A stretch of DNA of 64,000 nucleotides from assembly GCF_037975245.1 (NCBI RefSeq), contig NC_092562.1, positions 9,279,001-9,343,000 on the forward strand. Reading direction: 5' to 3'. The notes below the pieces were generated by a model. The model searched no databases. It saw nothing but the letters and a program-made list of their open reading frames with translations, and was not told the DNA's origin. The first letter of the stretch is position 1; the number at the start of each line of letters is the position of its first letter. A program made the position numbers and the translations under genes. This DNA is from Apostichopus japonicus. Its lineage: Eukaryota; Echinodermata; Holothuroidea; Aspidochirotida; Stichopodidae. Shown in pieces: positions 23,938 through 33,950 of the stretch.

Positions 23938-26900
23938 CTGTGAGAAAAATTGAAAAAAATGGAAATTATCACAAGCTGCTCTTTGTCAATCAATATGAAG
24001 TTGTGACAGCAAAAAGCTCTCCATTCTAGCAGATTTGTATTTAGAAAAAAACTTTACATGAAATTATACTTGGCACAGCCAAACTTCATAACCACCCATA
24101 TCTCTGCTTACAATGACATGCTAGTTTTAAAAAAGTACTATGAACGTTTGATACATTTGAAATTTACTGTTTAGTTATCATGTTTAGAAGATACTTTTAC
24201 TATCATTAACTTTTTATCACCAACTCATAATTTATTCCTAAAATCAGCTATACATGTGACCCATTTCCTACTACTGTCATTTACCAAATTGAGCAAAATT
24301 TGACAAGCATATTGTTGTTGTGAAATCAATATTTACATAATATTATGTAGGCCCTGCCCACTCATGAATATTAATTATCCATTTTGAACCAAACGGAATA
24401 TGGTTCATGTGCTTGGGAGCATCTATGTACATTGACACAAATCCAGCATAATTGTTGATATTCCACTTTAACAAACAATCCATCACAAACTACAAAACAC
24501 ATATGTCATAAGCATGTTGTCAATGAACTTCAACAAGTGGACAAATGAATGCTTAAACACCTACTGGTTGAATGTCCACGAAGGAGGTGATTGCCTCTTT
24601 TACTGAACACAATCCTTTCTTTCCCTTTCCTTTCCCTCTCAAGATGACTGGAAGAAGAAAAAATGCCAATGTTTTCTTCTTATCTGTAAAAGTGACAAAA
24701 CATAACTAAAGATAGGTCCAAAGTCCTTGTGCATAAAAATATAACACAATTAATGACCACTTAACATATAAATTGTCATTACCACGTATAGTGCCCGTAC
24801 AGCACAAATTATATGTATTTTCTCTTGCCTTTATTTGTCTCTAACACTAGAAGTCCTTCAAGTCATTTGTATCAGAAAATGGCATATCATGAGAATGCAA
24901 TGAGAAAATGGCATATCATGAGAATGTAATGAGATAAGTTAGCATCTGTTTGGTATTTTGTGTATGTTTATTTTCAATCATACATGTCTCCTTTAAAAGC
25001 CCACATTCATAATGTTGTGCTGCTATCACAACCTGTTTGCAAAGTTATCTACTCTTTATATTTTATTATATATTCAGATCTCAAAACACTGATGAACCTT
25101 TGACATATTTTGTGTTCTATTGTTCTATTATAGTAGTCACTAGCTTTTGGCTTAAATGAAATCCCAAAGATGGGTCAGATGGAGTCTAAGCAAGGGAATA
25201 TACCTGCACCAACTCAACTTGATTTCTGTCTGAACCAGATCCCATTGATGCTTTTTGTTCAATTTCAGTTTATTATTTTTACAAAAAAAGAAAGGAAGTG
25301 TTGTTGTCTTTACAAAAAGTAAACTAAGGCTATTTTGAGAACAAGATCAGATATATTACAGATAATTGGTCAAACCTGATCTTTCAGAAGTTCCTAGTGT
25401 GATGGTGGTGAAAGGTTGCAAGGAATGATCAACATACAAAAATTAAATTAGCTCAACTATGCGCACTGAAATAAGAAGCACACTTACCAATAGACAAACT
25501 CTCTAGGTTAACGTACTCCAATCCAAGAATGCCTTGCCAATTTTCAACCTGTTTGCCATATTCTATAATCCCATTGTAGTACAAGTCCCATTTCTCATAC
25601 AGGTGATCCTCATGCTCAGGCCAAAGCACTGAAAAATCTTGTTCTATCTGACAGAGCAAAGGGAAATAGAATACTTTAATGTGTGTAAGCATGTTCTATT
25701 TTTGATCCTCAGCTAGGATCCATTAAAAAATCAGGTGACATCCCTATGTTCCGACGTCTCTATGTTCCGACGTCTCTATGTTCCGACGTCTCTATGTTCC
25801 GACGTCTATTAGTTCCGACAAATTGTTTGGACTTTTTGACCAAATTTGACCAAATTTTATTTGGACCCCATTTATGACCCAATTTTTTTTCGGACCCCAT
25901 TTTTTTTTGTACCAAAATTTTTTTGGACCCAATTTTTTTTTGGACCAAACTTTTTGTGGACCCAATTTTTCGGACCCAAATTTTTCTTGGGACCCAACTT
26001 TTGGACCAAGTTGATTTCTGACCAATTTTTTCCCTGACCCCTAATTAGGTCCCAATAAAATGGGTCCCAAAAAATTAAGTCCGAAAAAATGGGTCCCCAC
26101 AAATTGGGTTCCACAAAAATTAGGTTAAAAAAAAATTGGGTCCACAAAAAACTTTGGGTGATGAAATATTGGGCCAGAAAAAAATTGGGTCCGAAAAAAT
26201 TTGGTCTCAAAAAATTTGGTCCAAAAAAAATTGGGTCCAAAAGAAATGGGCCCGAAAAAACTGGGTCCGAAAAAATTGGGTCCAAAAAGAATGGGGTCCA
26301 AAAAAATTTGGTCAAAAAAAATTAGAGTCCAAACAATTTGTCGGAACATAGAGACGTCGGAACATAGAGACGTCGGAACATAGAGACGTCGGAACATAGA
26401 GACGTCGGAACATAGAGACGTCGGAACATAGAGACGTCGGAACATAGAGACGTCGGAACATAGAGACGTCGGAACATAGAGATGTAACCATAAATCACTC
26501 TCACTGAATTTGTTAAAGTCTGGTTCCATGCATCTATACAAACACTATGTACTGTTGAAGCTGGATGTGGAAAATCCAACTGCTTGATACCTTTTGCTAG
26601 TTTAATAACATTTAGTAAACATCTGGGAAAGAAAAGTAAGTATTTAACATTTATTGACAGATGCTTTGAAAATATCTCAGAATACTGCTCATATTTTTTC
26701 AAAATATTTTTTTAATGTGGTGGGGGGGGGGATTTGAGTTGTAAAAATTCAATATTTAACATTTGTGATATCATCACTGAACAAAAGCATATTCATGGGA
26801 ATAATTTATCTTGTCTCCATGTAGCAAGATGATAGACAAGTTGTTAGATTGGTACACAATTGCAAGAAATGCAGAGCAAACATTGCACATAAAACCATGG

Positions 26901-29900
26901 CACTGAATGGCAAAGACACCATATTAAAAAAAAAAAAAATTTGTACAAATTGTAAACCTTATTATACCGCTTGAATCTGTACCTTTTTTCTACACTAAGC
27001 ATCAGCAACCTTTCTTAAAATCCTAGCTATATCCCTGAATAAAGCAACATTTTCATCCAAAAATAACATTTATTCCCAATCTGGTCTTTATAATGCATCC
27101 TGATCTGCCAGATGCCTAAGGTTAAATTAAAAGTCAGTCACTTTTCTTCACTGTGTGGCTGATTACTGTCATAAACTTCCAGGCATAAATTAAAAGAGAT
27201 TTAAAATATAATGCCATCATTTAAAGAAAGCAGTGAAACTAGTTCTTTCCAATCAAACTAGATATGTAGTCAATCAAAGTACTGTTTTTAAGTTGGCCAA
27301 ATAGCCTTCAAAGTGAAATATAGTATTAACTCATCAGTGAGGTTAGTGACTTAATTAATTTCAGTGTTTCTGCTAAATCAAAACCTCGCTAGTAATTTTT
27401 CCACAAGAGATAAAGGATATGGTCTTAACAGTATCTTCGTAATATGTGTATTCAGAGCTCGCTTCTTTACTATTTTTGATGCAAAATCACCCACGTATTT
27501 CTCTTTAATTAAGCAGCAAAAATTCAAATTTGATAGTTACCATTCCACGGTCTAACAACCTGGGATACTCTTTCAGAATATCTGAAATGTTAGTTGAGTG
27601 GTCTTTGATCTGTTGTTGTCTGTAAACTGCAGTTTGCCTCATGAAGTCCAATACTTTCTCTCTTGGTTCCATGTTACATTTCAGCCACTCAGTCATCATC
27701 ACCAATTCCTCTTTGTTCTCCAGATCAGCTTCTGGCAAGGACAATAAAAACATATATTTCCTACTAAACAGAGATTCCTTAACATCAAATTTTGAAGTTA
27801 CCAATGGTTGTGGCAGGTATAACATGTCCTAAGCCAGTCTTTGATCATTGTCATGGCATGAGAGATAAGTCAAATCCTGAAAATAGTTGGTAAAAACCTA
27901 TTACACGGTAAAAACCTATTACACACCTCTCAATGTTGGTGGAGTGGACACTTTAGTCAAAGGAGTAGGTGGACTTGATGCACCGGGGGAATCTTTCACC
28001 ATGGCAATCTTCTTTTTACATACGTAGCGTAGGTGCTCTTCTAGATACCCTGTCGCCGGTCGTCCTGCAGCACCTTTGCAATACCATGCTTCCTGCACAT
28101 GAAATCAGCATACTCTTTTATCAAACTGAAGTATGGTAGCAAAATTCAAGTCAACTCAGAAAATTATGTGACTTATTGATCTACATGTAAAGCTGTTGTA
28201 CACCAACATTTAAAACTTCCTAGCTGGTTGGAACATACGCTTTTAGCCAGCAAACCACAGACATGTCTGGTACATGTTCCACAATGGCACGGTAACAATA
28301 CGGACGCTATGACTAAGGACATTGTGGCACTCCATACCGTCCTCACAGAATATCGTATGCTTACTGATAAAACAGTATTGTCCCAGGGGACACTATGACA
28401 CTTGCTTTTAAGTGATAAGCCTAAAAGTAATGGGTTTGACCCTAATTGCACATATAATCAATAAGTTACAGAATTCTGATATTTTATGGAATAAGGAGGG
28501 TACCTACTGAACAACAAACTTCATTAATACCTTGGTTAGATTTAGAGATTAAGCCCATTGAAAACAAGTGCCTATGTTACAGTTTTTGGAGTTCCCAATG
28601 TGACAATTGAACATCCATTTTGGTATTTTCAACATATTAAAAGGCCTTCAGTTAAATGATGCCTATATAATCATGGTAGTATTGAAAATAGATTTCAGTA
28701 TCACAGTCCTCTATGAGATGAACAAATTACTTGGTACAACCCACAGAAGATTATATTACTTGACTACAGATGACAAAAAGTAATGATATTTTGGGCAGTG
28801 TTTTGTGTTCAACATTTTAGAGACATTTTGAAAGGGCAGCTAGGAAAAGGAAACTAGTCACCTCAACACTTCCAAAAAGTCATGCATAACATCAAAGTGG
28901 TGTATACTATGGCTAATGACAATTAAGCCGAGGGATATTAGAACATAAACATGCTTACATAACCCAAGGGAGATGCTGGATCCTTCAGAAAGGGAAACAA
29001 ATCAACAACTGCTGCTGCTAACGCTGCCTTAATGAAGGAGCTTGGCCTGTAGATTAAAAAGGAAATAGGTAAAATGTTGACAACAATACAGCAAATGTAT
29101 TCTATCTATTGAGAATTGAAACAATTCATTCAGAAACATAACCATATTGAATATTTTTCATTATAAATTCTATTAAAAATATCTCTTGGTCTCCAGGGCA
29201 TTTCAAAATAGGGTACAGCCACTTCTCTGTGTTTATATTAGAAGGGTCTGCTATTCCCATAATATATCATAGTGAATATACTCACTTATCTCCATAATGA
29301 TCAACCATGTGACTAGTACAAATTTCCACAAGAATGTGTCGATCCTGTTTTGAACATAATTTCTTGCAAGAGATGCTTCCCATGACTTTCCTTCCTCTGG
29401 AAGACTGGCCTAGAATAGCTTCAACATCCTAAATATCAAATATGAGAAGAGTGTGAATGGGCCAGTATGTAAATTAGAAAACTAAATTTATTTGGATGCA
29501 TAGAATGTTAACACTACTGACACCTATAGACTGAATGGTGAAGGTGCAGTATGGTACCAAAAATCACCAACCTATATGCAATTACCTCTGCCATTCAATA
29601 AACTTTAATTTTTTATTATTTCTATTATAAACTTATTTCTGTATCGTTTTCTGATAATGATCACTTTGAGTCCTCGCAGGGAGATTCATCACTTCCAGAG
29701 CTACTGTACAGTAGTTCTTTCATAATGGAAAGTTTAGGGGTAATCTCTGGTATTCACAACAAAACCTCTTTTCTCATTCAAAGCATGCACCATACCTTGC
29801 TTTCATAAAAAAAGAAGTAGCCTCAACCACTATAAGATGTTAATAACTACGGTACTTTTCACTAAAAACAATAGAATATCCTTTACTTACAAAATGGATT

Positions 29901-32900
29901 CTTTTCTGTCATTTCAAGGGATATGGTGAATGGAAGGGTGAGTAAGATGAACCTTCAAGTGATGTGTCTGCATCTGATTCAATAATCAAGGTATCAACAC
30001 TAGTACTTGAATCGCCAGTAGTAGAAACATCATCTGCATCTGAGAGAGATGATACATCTGGTATCTCATCTTGATATAGAGGAAATTGGAAGACCACTTT
30101 ACTCTGAAACTGGGAGAAAATTAATTTATAATCATGTAGGTTATGACTAAATAACTAATTCACCTGCAGTGGTACAACTGATGCTGTGTCTATAGAAAAG
30201 TGATGCGAGTAGAAATGTAATGAGATCTGTCATTCCCATTATGATTCTTCAAGCAAGTCACAGGACGGTGGTCAAACAACTGTCTAGGACAAACAGTTTC
30301 AATTAAGTCTGATGTGGTTTCCACAGCATATGCCTGTAAATGTCTCTGGAAGCCTATCGTCTTGAATAAGTTCAGTACAATATAAATATCAGAATTTTTT
30401 AGAAGGACACATTGCACACTTCCAAATTCTGGTCCATCGTCATTCCATGAGGTGATAACTGCAGTTCCTTCTCTAAATTCATAACCATGAATCTTGGCTG
30501 CTCCTACAAAAGTTATCTCTTCTTCTAAACCAATGTTCAGTTTTGCAGCAACTATTTCAGCTGCCATCATGTCTAAAATTGATCCTACTCTTGACAGGGT
30601 GGATACTTGCTCCTGATTTAATTCTATGTCTTGATTTTCAAGAGGTTGTTCCAAGAGAAATGCATAACACTGGGCCATTTGGTATTTAACTGCCAGTGTT
30701 TTAGCAATGTTCTGGAAATTACAAGACAAATTTGCAAATTTTTTGAATGTTTTGTGTTTTCCCTCAAAACGCATTGAGGTGTACTGATTCAAAGGTCCAA
30801 GGAATCGCAATGATCTTGGATAGTGTGTAAGAAAATGCTGTTTTGGAGTAAGGTTCCGATCTGGAAACAATTGGAGAAATAGTTGGTGATGATCTCTGAT
30901 CAAAGCTTTCAGAACATATGTTGCAGAGAGGCTCAAACTGGGACTCATTATTATCTTGAAAATATCAATCAACAACAGATACAACTCCCATGCATCAGAA
31001 TCTTCTTCAATTTTATCTCCAATCATTATGGGTAAACTGAAAGCTAGGCACATCATCTGTGAAGCACTTTGTCCACTTGCTTTTCCAGGGTTTGAAAGAG
31101 ATGATTGTTTCAAAGGACTAGGCTTATTTGACTGGTCAGTGAAGCCATAATTAAAACATGAAATTCTACCATTAAGTTCCTCCAAAGTAAACTTTTTTTC
31201 CTGAATCAGCTGGTCTAACACTAAGTACATTTCTAACGGTATCACTCCTTCCAAAAAGTCATGCATAACATCAAGAGTTATGTTTTCAACTACATGAAAC
31301 TCTCCCAGATCATTTAGAATTGTAGCAAATCTGATACCTGTCTCACTAGGGTCATCATGTTGTAAATCTGCAACATAATTTTCTACTGTTCTAAGTAGAC
31401 TGGCATTTTCAACTAATTGTTTTTGCAGTACACTTCGATGCCCCTTGCAAAGTCTACAGTAATAGTTTGCTGTAAAGCCACGAACATAGCCTAACATGGT
31501 ATGTATACCCAAGTTATCGCCAACAACTTGGAACAAAACCGGCCTAACAAGTCCACTGAAATCATCCCCTTCTATATTCAGACATGCATTCGATAACATT
31601 TGAATTTCTTCTTTTATTACTTTCACAACACTTTCTACTCCATATTTGGTAATGAGAGATGAGGTGATTAGAGCTGTGAGAAGAATGTTGTTTAATCTGG
31701 CCTGATATCTCCTGGGTAGACACAGCACATTTGTATAAAATGCTGAAATCTTATGTTTTCCTTTCCTTGAACCAAGAGGGTTTGCAGTCTCAAAGTCATC
31801 ATTGTATAGCAGCAGGGGTATAAGAGGCACTTCACCATGCTGTTGATACCTATTTTTGAACAGAATGCCATCTCGATATGTAACCAGGACATTTGGATCT
31901 GCAGATGCTTTAGCTGAAAATATTGCATTCATAACTCCTGGTTGTTCCAGAAATTTTTTAAGTGAAATTGCCAAAGGAATGTACTGAAATGTCTCTTTCT
32001 CTTGTTCTTGAATTGGAGCTCCTGTTTTATTTATTTTAGACTTGAAACAGTAGCCTAGAAGTTTTTGTTCAGGTTCAACATATGCACCAATATGCTTGAA
32101 AAGTTTCCTCTGTTGGTATTCTGTTCTCATTTCAGAGAAAGGAGCTTCCCTTGCATTGGAAAAAATATTGTGAAAGTCTTGCTTATCCTCTTCCTTTCTC
32201 AATAGTGTGGACTGCTGGTTACTTATTAATCTAGTAATTTCCATTTCAATATGATCAACTACATTTTCAATTAGGTCCTGTACATCAACAATAATTTTTC
32301 CCACTAATGATGAAGGAATAGGTGAGGACTTAAGTCGGGCTGTGAATATTGCATATGATTTAGCTATGTTGATATCATTTTCCATTGATTCTTCATCATC
32401 TTCTTCTGCCTCATAATGTGCATCTGCTTCCATTGGAATGGGACTGTTCCTTTCTGGCTCTTGGTCCCCCTGGTCATTAGTTTGTTCTTTATTACCCAAG
32501 TGGTGTCTGTTGAGATGCCATTTGTAGCCTTCAGTTGAAAAAAGAGTGCAGTGCAACCAGCTTGACCACAAATAATTTTACTTGAGTTTTTTGAGTTAAT
32601 TCCATGGTTATGCTTCAAATGGAAAAATAAGCCTTTGATTCCACCTCCAGTTCTTGTAAGACATTTAAAGCATGTAAAATCCATTGCTGATATACAGGAG
32701 TACTCACCTCCTTCTTCCAACCTGCCTGAAATTTTAGTCTGTCACCAATCTTTGGTATCAGATCCCTTATGTCATCTTCTTTAAGCAAAAGAAGTGCAGT
32801 TTTGTCAATTCCATTCTCTGAGGGTTATAAGAAAGGAATAAATCATCAGCATGCACACACTATCTACAAATATCACTATATATGAAATATGAAGAAATTC

Positions 32901-33647
32901 TGACTTAATGAATAATGGTTGTCTAGTTATTGCAATTTGAAAATTTTGATGTTTGATCCTGTGACCTCATTAATGTTCATGATATGACTCCAAAAACAAT
33001 GAGGTTTATGATCAATCATTCCCTTGTTGAGTTATCATGCAAAAATTCTCATAAATATCCTCCAAAATATGTATGATATAAATCAAAATAAAAAAGTTTG
33101 TGGCATCACATTTGATCTATCCTTAGCCTAACTGTTATAAGTGTGTAAATAATTAAACAGGTGTATACACTAGGCTAGGCTACCTATACTATAGACAGTA
33201 GGTCAAAGTTTTTGTATTTGGACTTTAATAGGATACCACATTTACATTAATAATTAGGCCTAGCCTATGTCGATTACACGAACAACACTAGTATATGGTG
33301 AAAAACACGAAAAAGATTCATAACATTTAACATCGAATAAACCACTGTGTTAAACACAGTGGCAGTTTAGTAACTGCATACTGTTACTAATATTACTAGT
33401 GTTACTATAGTATTAGGCATAGGCCTACTAGTAGTATTATAGTACTAGTATTAACGTTAGCCTAGTATAAGCCTAACGTTGGCCTCTGAGCCTAACGTTA
33501 TACTGTCACTGGGGGGTCTCAGTGCCCACATAAGTTTAAACTTTTTACCGATGTTAAGCTACACTTACCGATAAAAGTTTCATGTAGAGACTCGATCTCG
33601 TATTTTTTCAAGAAATTCAAGACAGCACTGTCTTCGATATCTGCCAT
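23620..33647 (-). CDS. SAM-domain accessory gene of the CACTA element (10 exons)
   Basis: Joined exons (minus): 33647-33569, 32817-32708, 30109-29891, 29428-29286, 29046-28959, 28092-27927, 27731-27541, 25647-25488, 24683-24565, 23937-23620. They sum to 531 codons. Every junction has GT/AG and agrees in phase (1,0,0,2,0,1,0,1,0). Residues about 5-60 form a SAM domain (NFLKKYEIESLHETFI, then NGIDKTALLLLKEDD and PKIGDRLKF), a helical protein-interaction module. An acidic Ser/Thr/Asp-rich linker follows. Next come regions that I recognise from multi-copy uncharacterised SAM proteins of fish and invertebrates (GRKV, GYLEEHL, WLKCNMEP, DILKEYPRLLD, LYEKW, FFLLPVIL, VWQFIQ). One in-frame TGA stands at codon 130. 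The function is unknown; I infer an accessory role in transposition or silencing evasion. Confidence 0.78.
24565..24683 (-). CDS. SAM gene exon 9
   Basis: Acceptor TTTTACAG. It codes DKKKTLAFFLLPVILRGKGK, then a Lys-rich stretch and SVKEAITSFVDIQP. Donor CCA|GTAGGT, phase 0. Confidence 0.72.
24874..24931. repeat. Tandem duplication of 29 bp in intron 8
   Basis: Two copies of AGAAAATGGCATATCATGAG plus nine more bases, one mismatch. Confidence 0.8.
25488..25647 (-). CDS. SAM gene exon 8
   Basis: Acceptor GCTCTGTCAG. It codes IEQDFSVLWPEHEDHLYEKW and a Tyr/Glu-rich segment to NLESLSI. Donor G|GTAAGT, phase 1. Confidence 0.77.
25749..25819. repeat. Five 16-bp repeats, left arm
   Basis: TTCCGAC recurs at 25749, 25765, 25781, 25797 and 25813 (unit TTCCGACGTCTCTATG). 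They are the inverse of the array at 26340-26483. Confidence 0.92.
26340..26483. repeat. Nine 16-bp repeats, right arm
   Basis: GTCGGAACATAGAGAC repeats exactly every 16 bases from 26340 to 26468. The unequal copy numbers (5 versus 9) show that the two arms expand separately. Confidence 0.92.
27541..27731 (-). CDS. SAM gene exon 7
   Basis: Acceptor CCTTGCCAG. It codes a helical region (EELVMMTEWLKCNMEP, EKVLDFMRQTAVYRQQQI, DILKEYPRLLDRGM). Donor ATG|GTAACT, phase 0. Confidence 0.78.
27927..28092 (-). CDS. SAM gene exon 6
   Basis: Acceptor CATGTGCAG. It codes EAWYCKGAAGRPATGYLEEH followed by a basic segment and a Pro/Ser/Thr-rich tail. Donor G|GTGTGT in phase 1, completed as GAA by exon 7. 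Confidence 0.75.
28869..28895. repeat. 27-bp exact match to the transposase gene, in intron 5
   Basis: The 27 bases here are identical to 31248-31274, in the same orientation. In the transposase gene they code LDVMHDFLE, the most conserved-looking motif. Homology stops abruptly on both sides. Confidence 0.9.
28959..29046 (-). CDS. SAM gene exon 5
   Basis: Acceptor ATCTACAG. It codes PSSFIKAALAAAVVDLFPF, then LKDPASPLGY. Donor TAT|GTAAGC, phase 0. Confidence 0.75.
29286..29428 (-). CDS. SAM gene exon 4
   Basis: Acceptor ATATTTAG. It codes DVEAILGQSSRGRKVMGSI..., a Cys/Lys patch, then ...EICTSHMVDHYGD. Donor AA|GTGAGT, phase 2, completed as AAG by exon 5. Confidence 0.75.
29891..30109 (-). 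CDS. SAM gene exon 3, contains in-frame TGA
   Basis: Acceptor TTTTCTCCCAG; the alternative TTTCAG six bases on keeps phase. It codes a Ser/Asp-rich linker (DVSSLSDADDVSTTGDSSTS...), then SPYPLK, TGA (29911-29909), QKRIHF, and donor TTT|GTAAGT in phase 0. The frame is open on both sides of the TGA and phases match exon 4, so the TGA looks like a single substitution or a read error. Confidence 0.65.
30190..32684 (-). CDS. CACTA-type transposase with N-terminal C2H2 zinc fingers (one frameshift)
   Basis: The ATG at 32684 opens MDFTCFKC...HLKHNHG, a first C2H2 finger. The second finger starts ICGQAGC in this frame but its histidines (GYKWHLNRHH) lie in the frame that then runs open to TAA at 30190. 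The switch falls in a six-base T run (A6 on the plus strand, 32538-32543). The long frame has no ATG before 32433, so the finger start is needed. Counting from 32571, landmarks are YNDDFETANPLGS (256-268), VGDNLGIHTMLG (350-361), a CRLC knuckle (372-375), LDVMHDFLEG (433-442), KQHFLTHYP (577-585) and MRFEGKHKTFK (600-610). I know this layout from animal EnSpm-type transposases. Catalytic residues cannot be assigned safely. The gene lies inside intron 2 of the SAM gene, same strand. Confidence 0.78.
32708..32817 (-). CDS. SAM gene exon 2 (SAM domain, second half)
   Basis: Acceptor CCCTCAG, then AG completing Glu27. The exon then codes NGIDKTALLLLKEDDIRDL and PKIGDRLKF, the typical C-terminal half of a SAM domain. 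Donor GAG|GTGAGT, phase 0. It ends only 24 bases before the ATG of the transposase gene. Confidence 0.8.
33569..33647 (-). CDS. SAM gene exon 1 (SAM domain, first half)
   Basis: ATG at 33647, 303 bases inside the right end of the transposon. It codes 26 residues (MADIEDSAVLNFLKKYEIE...) and ends G|GTAAGT in phase 1. The next exon completes the codon as GAG. Confidence 0.78.
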
Positions 33648-33925
33648 GGCGTTAGCTGTATTCTTGATTACTGAACCACCCTGTCAGGGATCGTACTATG
33701 CATGACGTGTAGTGTGTGTTATAGACGCTGCGCTGATGTACGTACAGTGTACATATATGTGTACGCGCGAATTTTTTACTCAGTGAGCGGTAAAGTTATA
33801 AACAAGTTGGTTAAACGTCGGACTGTGAAATGTACATACTTATTGGAATAGCCCAAATACTGCCAGTTAACCAACTTAAGGGTACAAACTAACCAATTAA
33901 GTGCACGGGGGTCCTATACCATTCT
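33648..33925 (-). promoter_or_regulatory. 5' terminal region of the CACTA element, likely promoter
   Basis: The 278 bases between the right TIR and the SAM gene ATG contain ACCAACTT/TTGGTTAA subterminal motifs (about 33800-33900) and a CG-containing stretch (33720-33790). Any promoter for the element must lie here or in intron 1. No TATA box is certain. Confidence 0.4.
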
Positions 33926-33950
33926 TTTTTTAACCAACGTTTTAAGAGTG
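33926..33950. repeat. Right terminal inverted repeat of CACTA element
   Basis: The complement reads CACTCTTAAAACGTTGGTTA plus AAAAA. It pairs with 21989-22014. Confidence 0.9.

Larger units (their letters stand above)
25734..26489. mobile_element. Hairpin MITE nested in the CACTA element
   Basis: The ends read GGTGACATCCCTATGTTCCG and, from the right, GGTTACATCTCTATGTTCCG. They are flanked by AAAAATCA (25726-25733) and ATAAATCA (26490-26497), a 7-of-8 match suggesting an 8-bp hAT-type TSD. Both arms hold 16-bp repeat arrays, then runs of T-rich TTGGACCC-type motifs that are complementary across the centre, so the whole unit can fold on itself. The frames here (Phe/Asp/Pro or Lys/Gly-rich) are translations of the repeats. 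It lies in intron 7 of the SAM gene. Confidence 0.82.
21989..33950 (-). mobile_element. CACTA/EnSpm-type transposon, 11,962 bp, two genes
   Basis: The left end reads CACTCTAAAAACAGTTGGTT. The right end on the other strand reads CACTCTTAAAACGTTGGTTA. That makes a 25-26 bp inverted repeat with one substitution and one indel. CACTC termini followed by TTGGTTAA-type subterminal repeats are known from animal EnSpm/CACTA elements. TA flanks both sides (21987-21988, 33951-33952). Collapsing them gives GGGACTAGGACAAGG, which matches the uninterrupted neighbouring repeat copy, so a 2-bp TSD is likely. Genes read right to left: a ten-exon SAM-domain gene and, inside its second intron, a zinc-finger transposase gene. 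Each has one apparent lesion. Subterminal AACCAA/TTGGTT motifs fill 22010-22170 and 33800-33930. Confidence 0.9.

Noticed and set aside
25749-26483. Regularly spaced short repeats resembling a CRISPR array
   Set aside because: The 16-bp units are contiguous, with no spacers, inverted between two arms and within a eukaryotic transposon.
25872-26541. Several 60-147 residue frames rich in Phe/Asp/Pro or Lys/Gly
   Set aside because: They are translations of the MITE hairpin and the 16-bp arrays on both strands.
28173-28451. 92-residue minus-strand frame with many cysteines between SAM gene exons
   Set aside because: It lies in intron 5 without splice signals; phases of the flanking exons already join perfectly.
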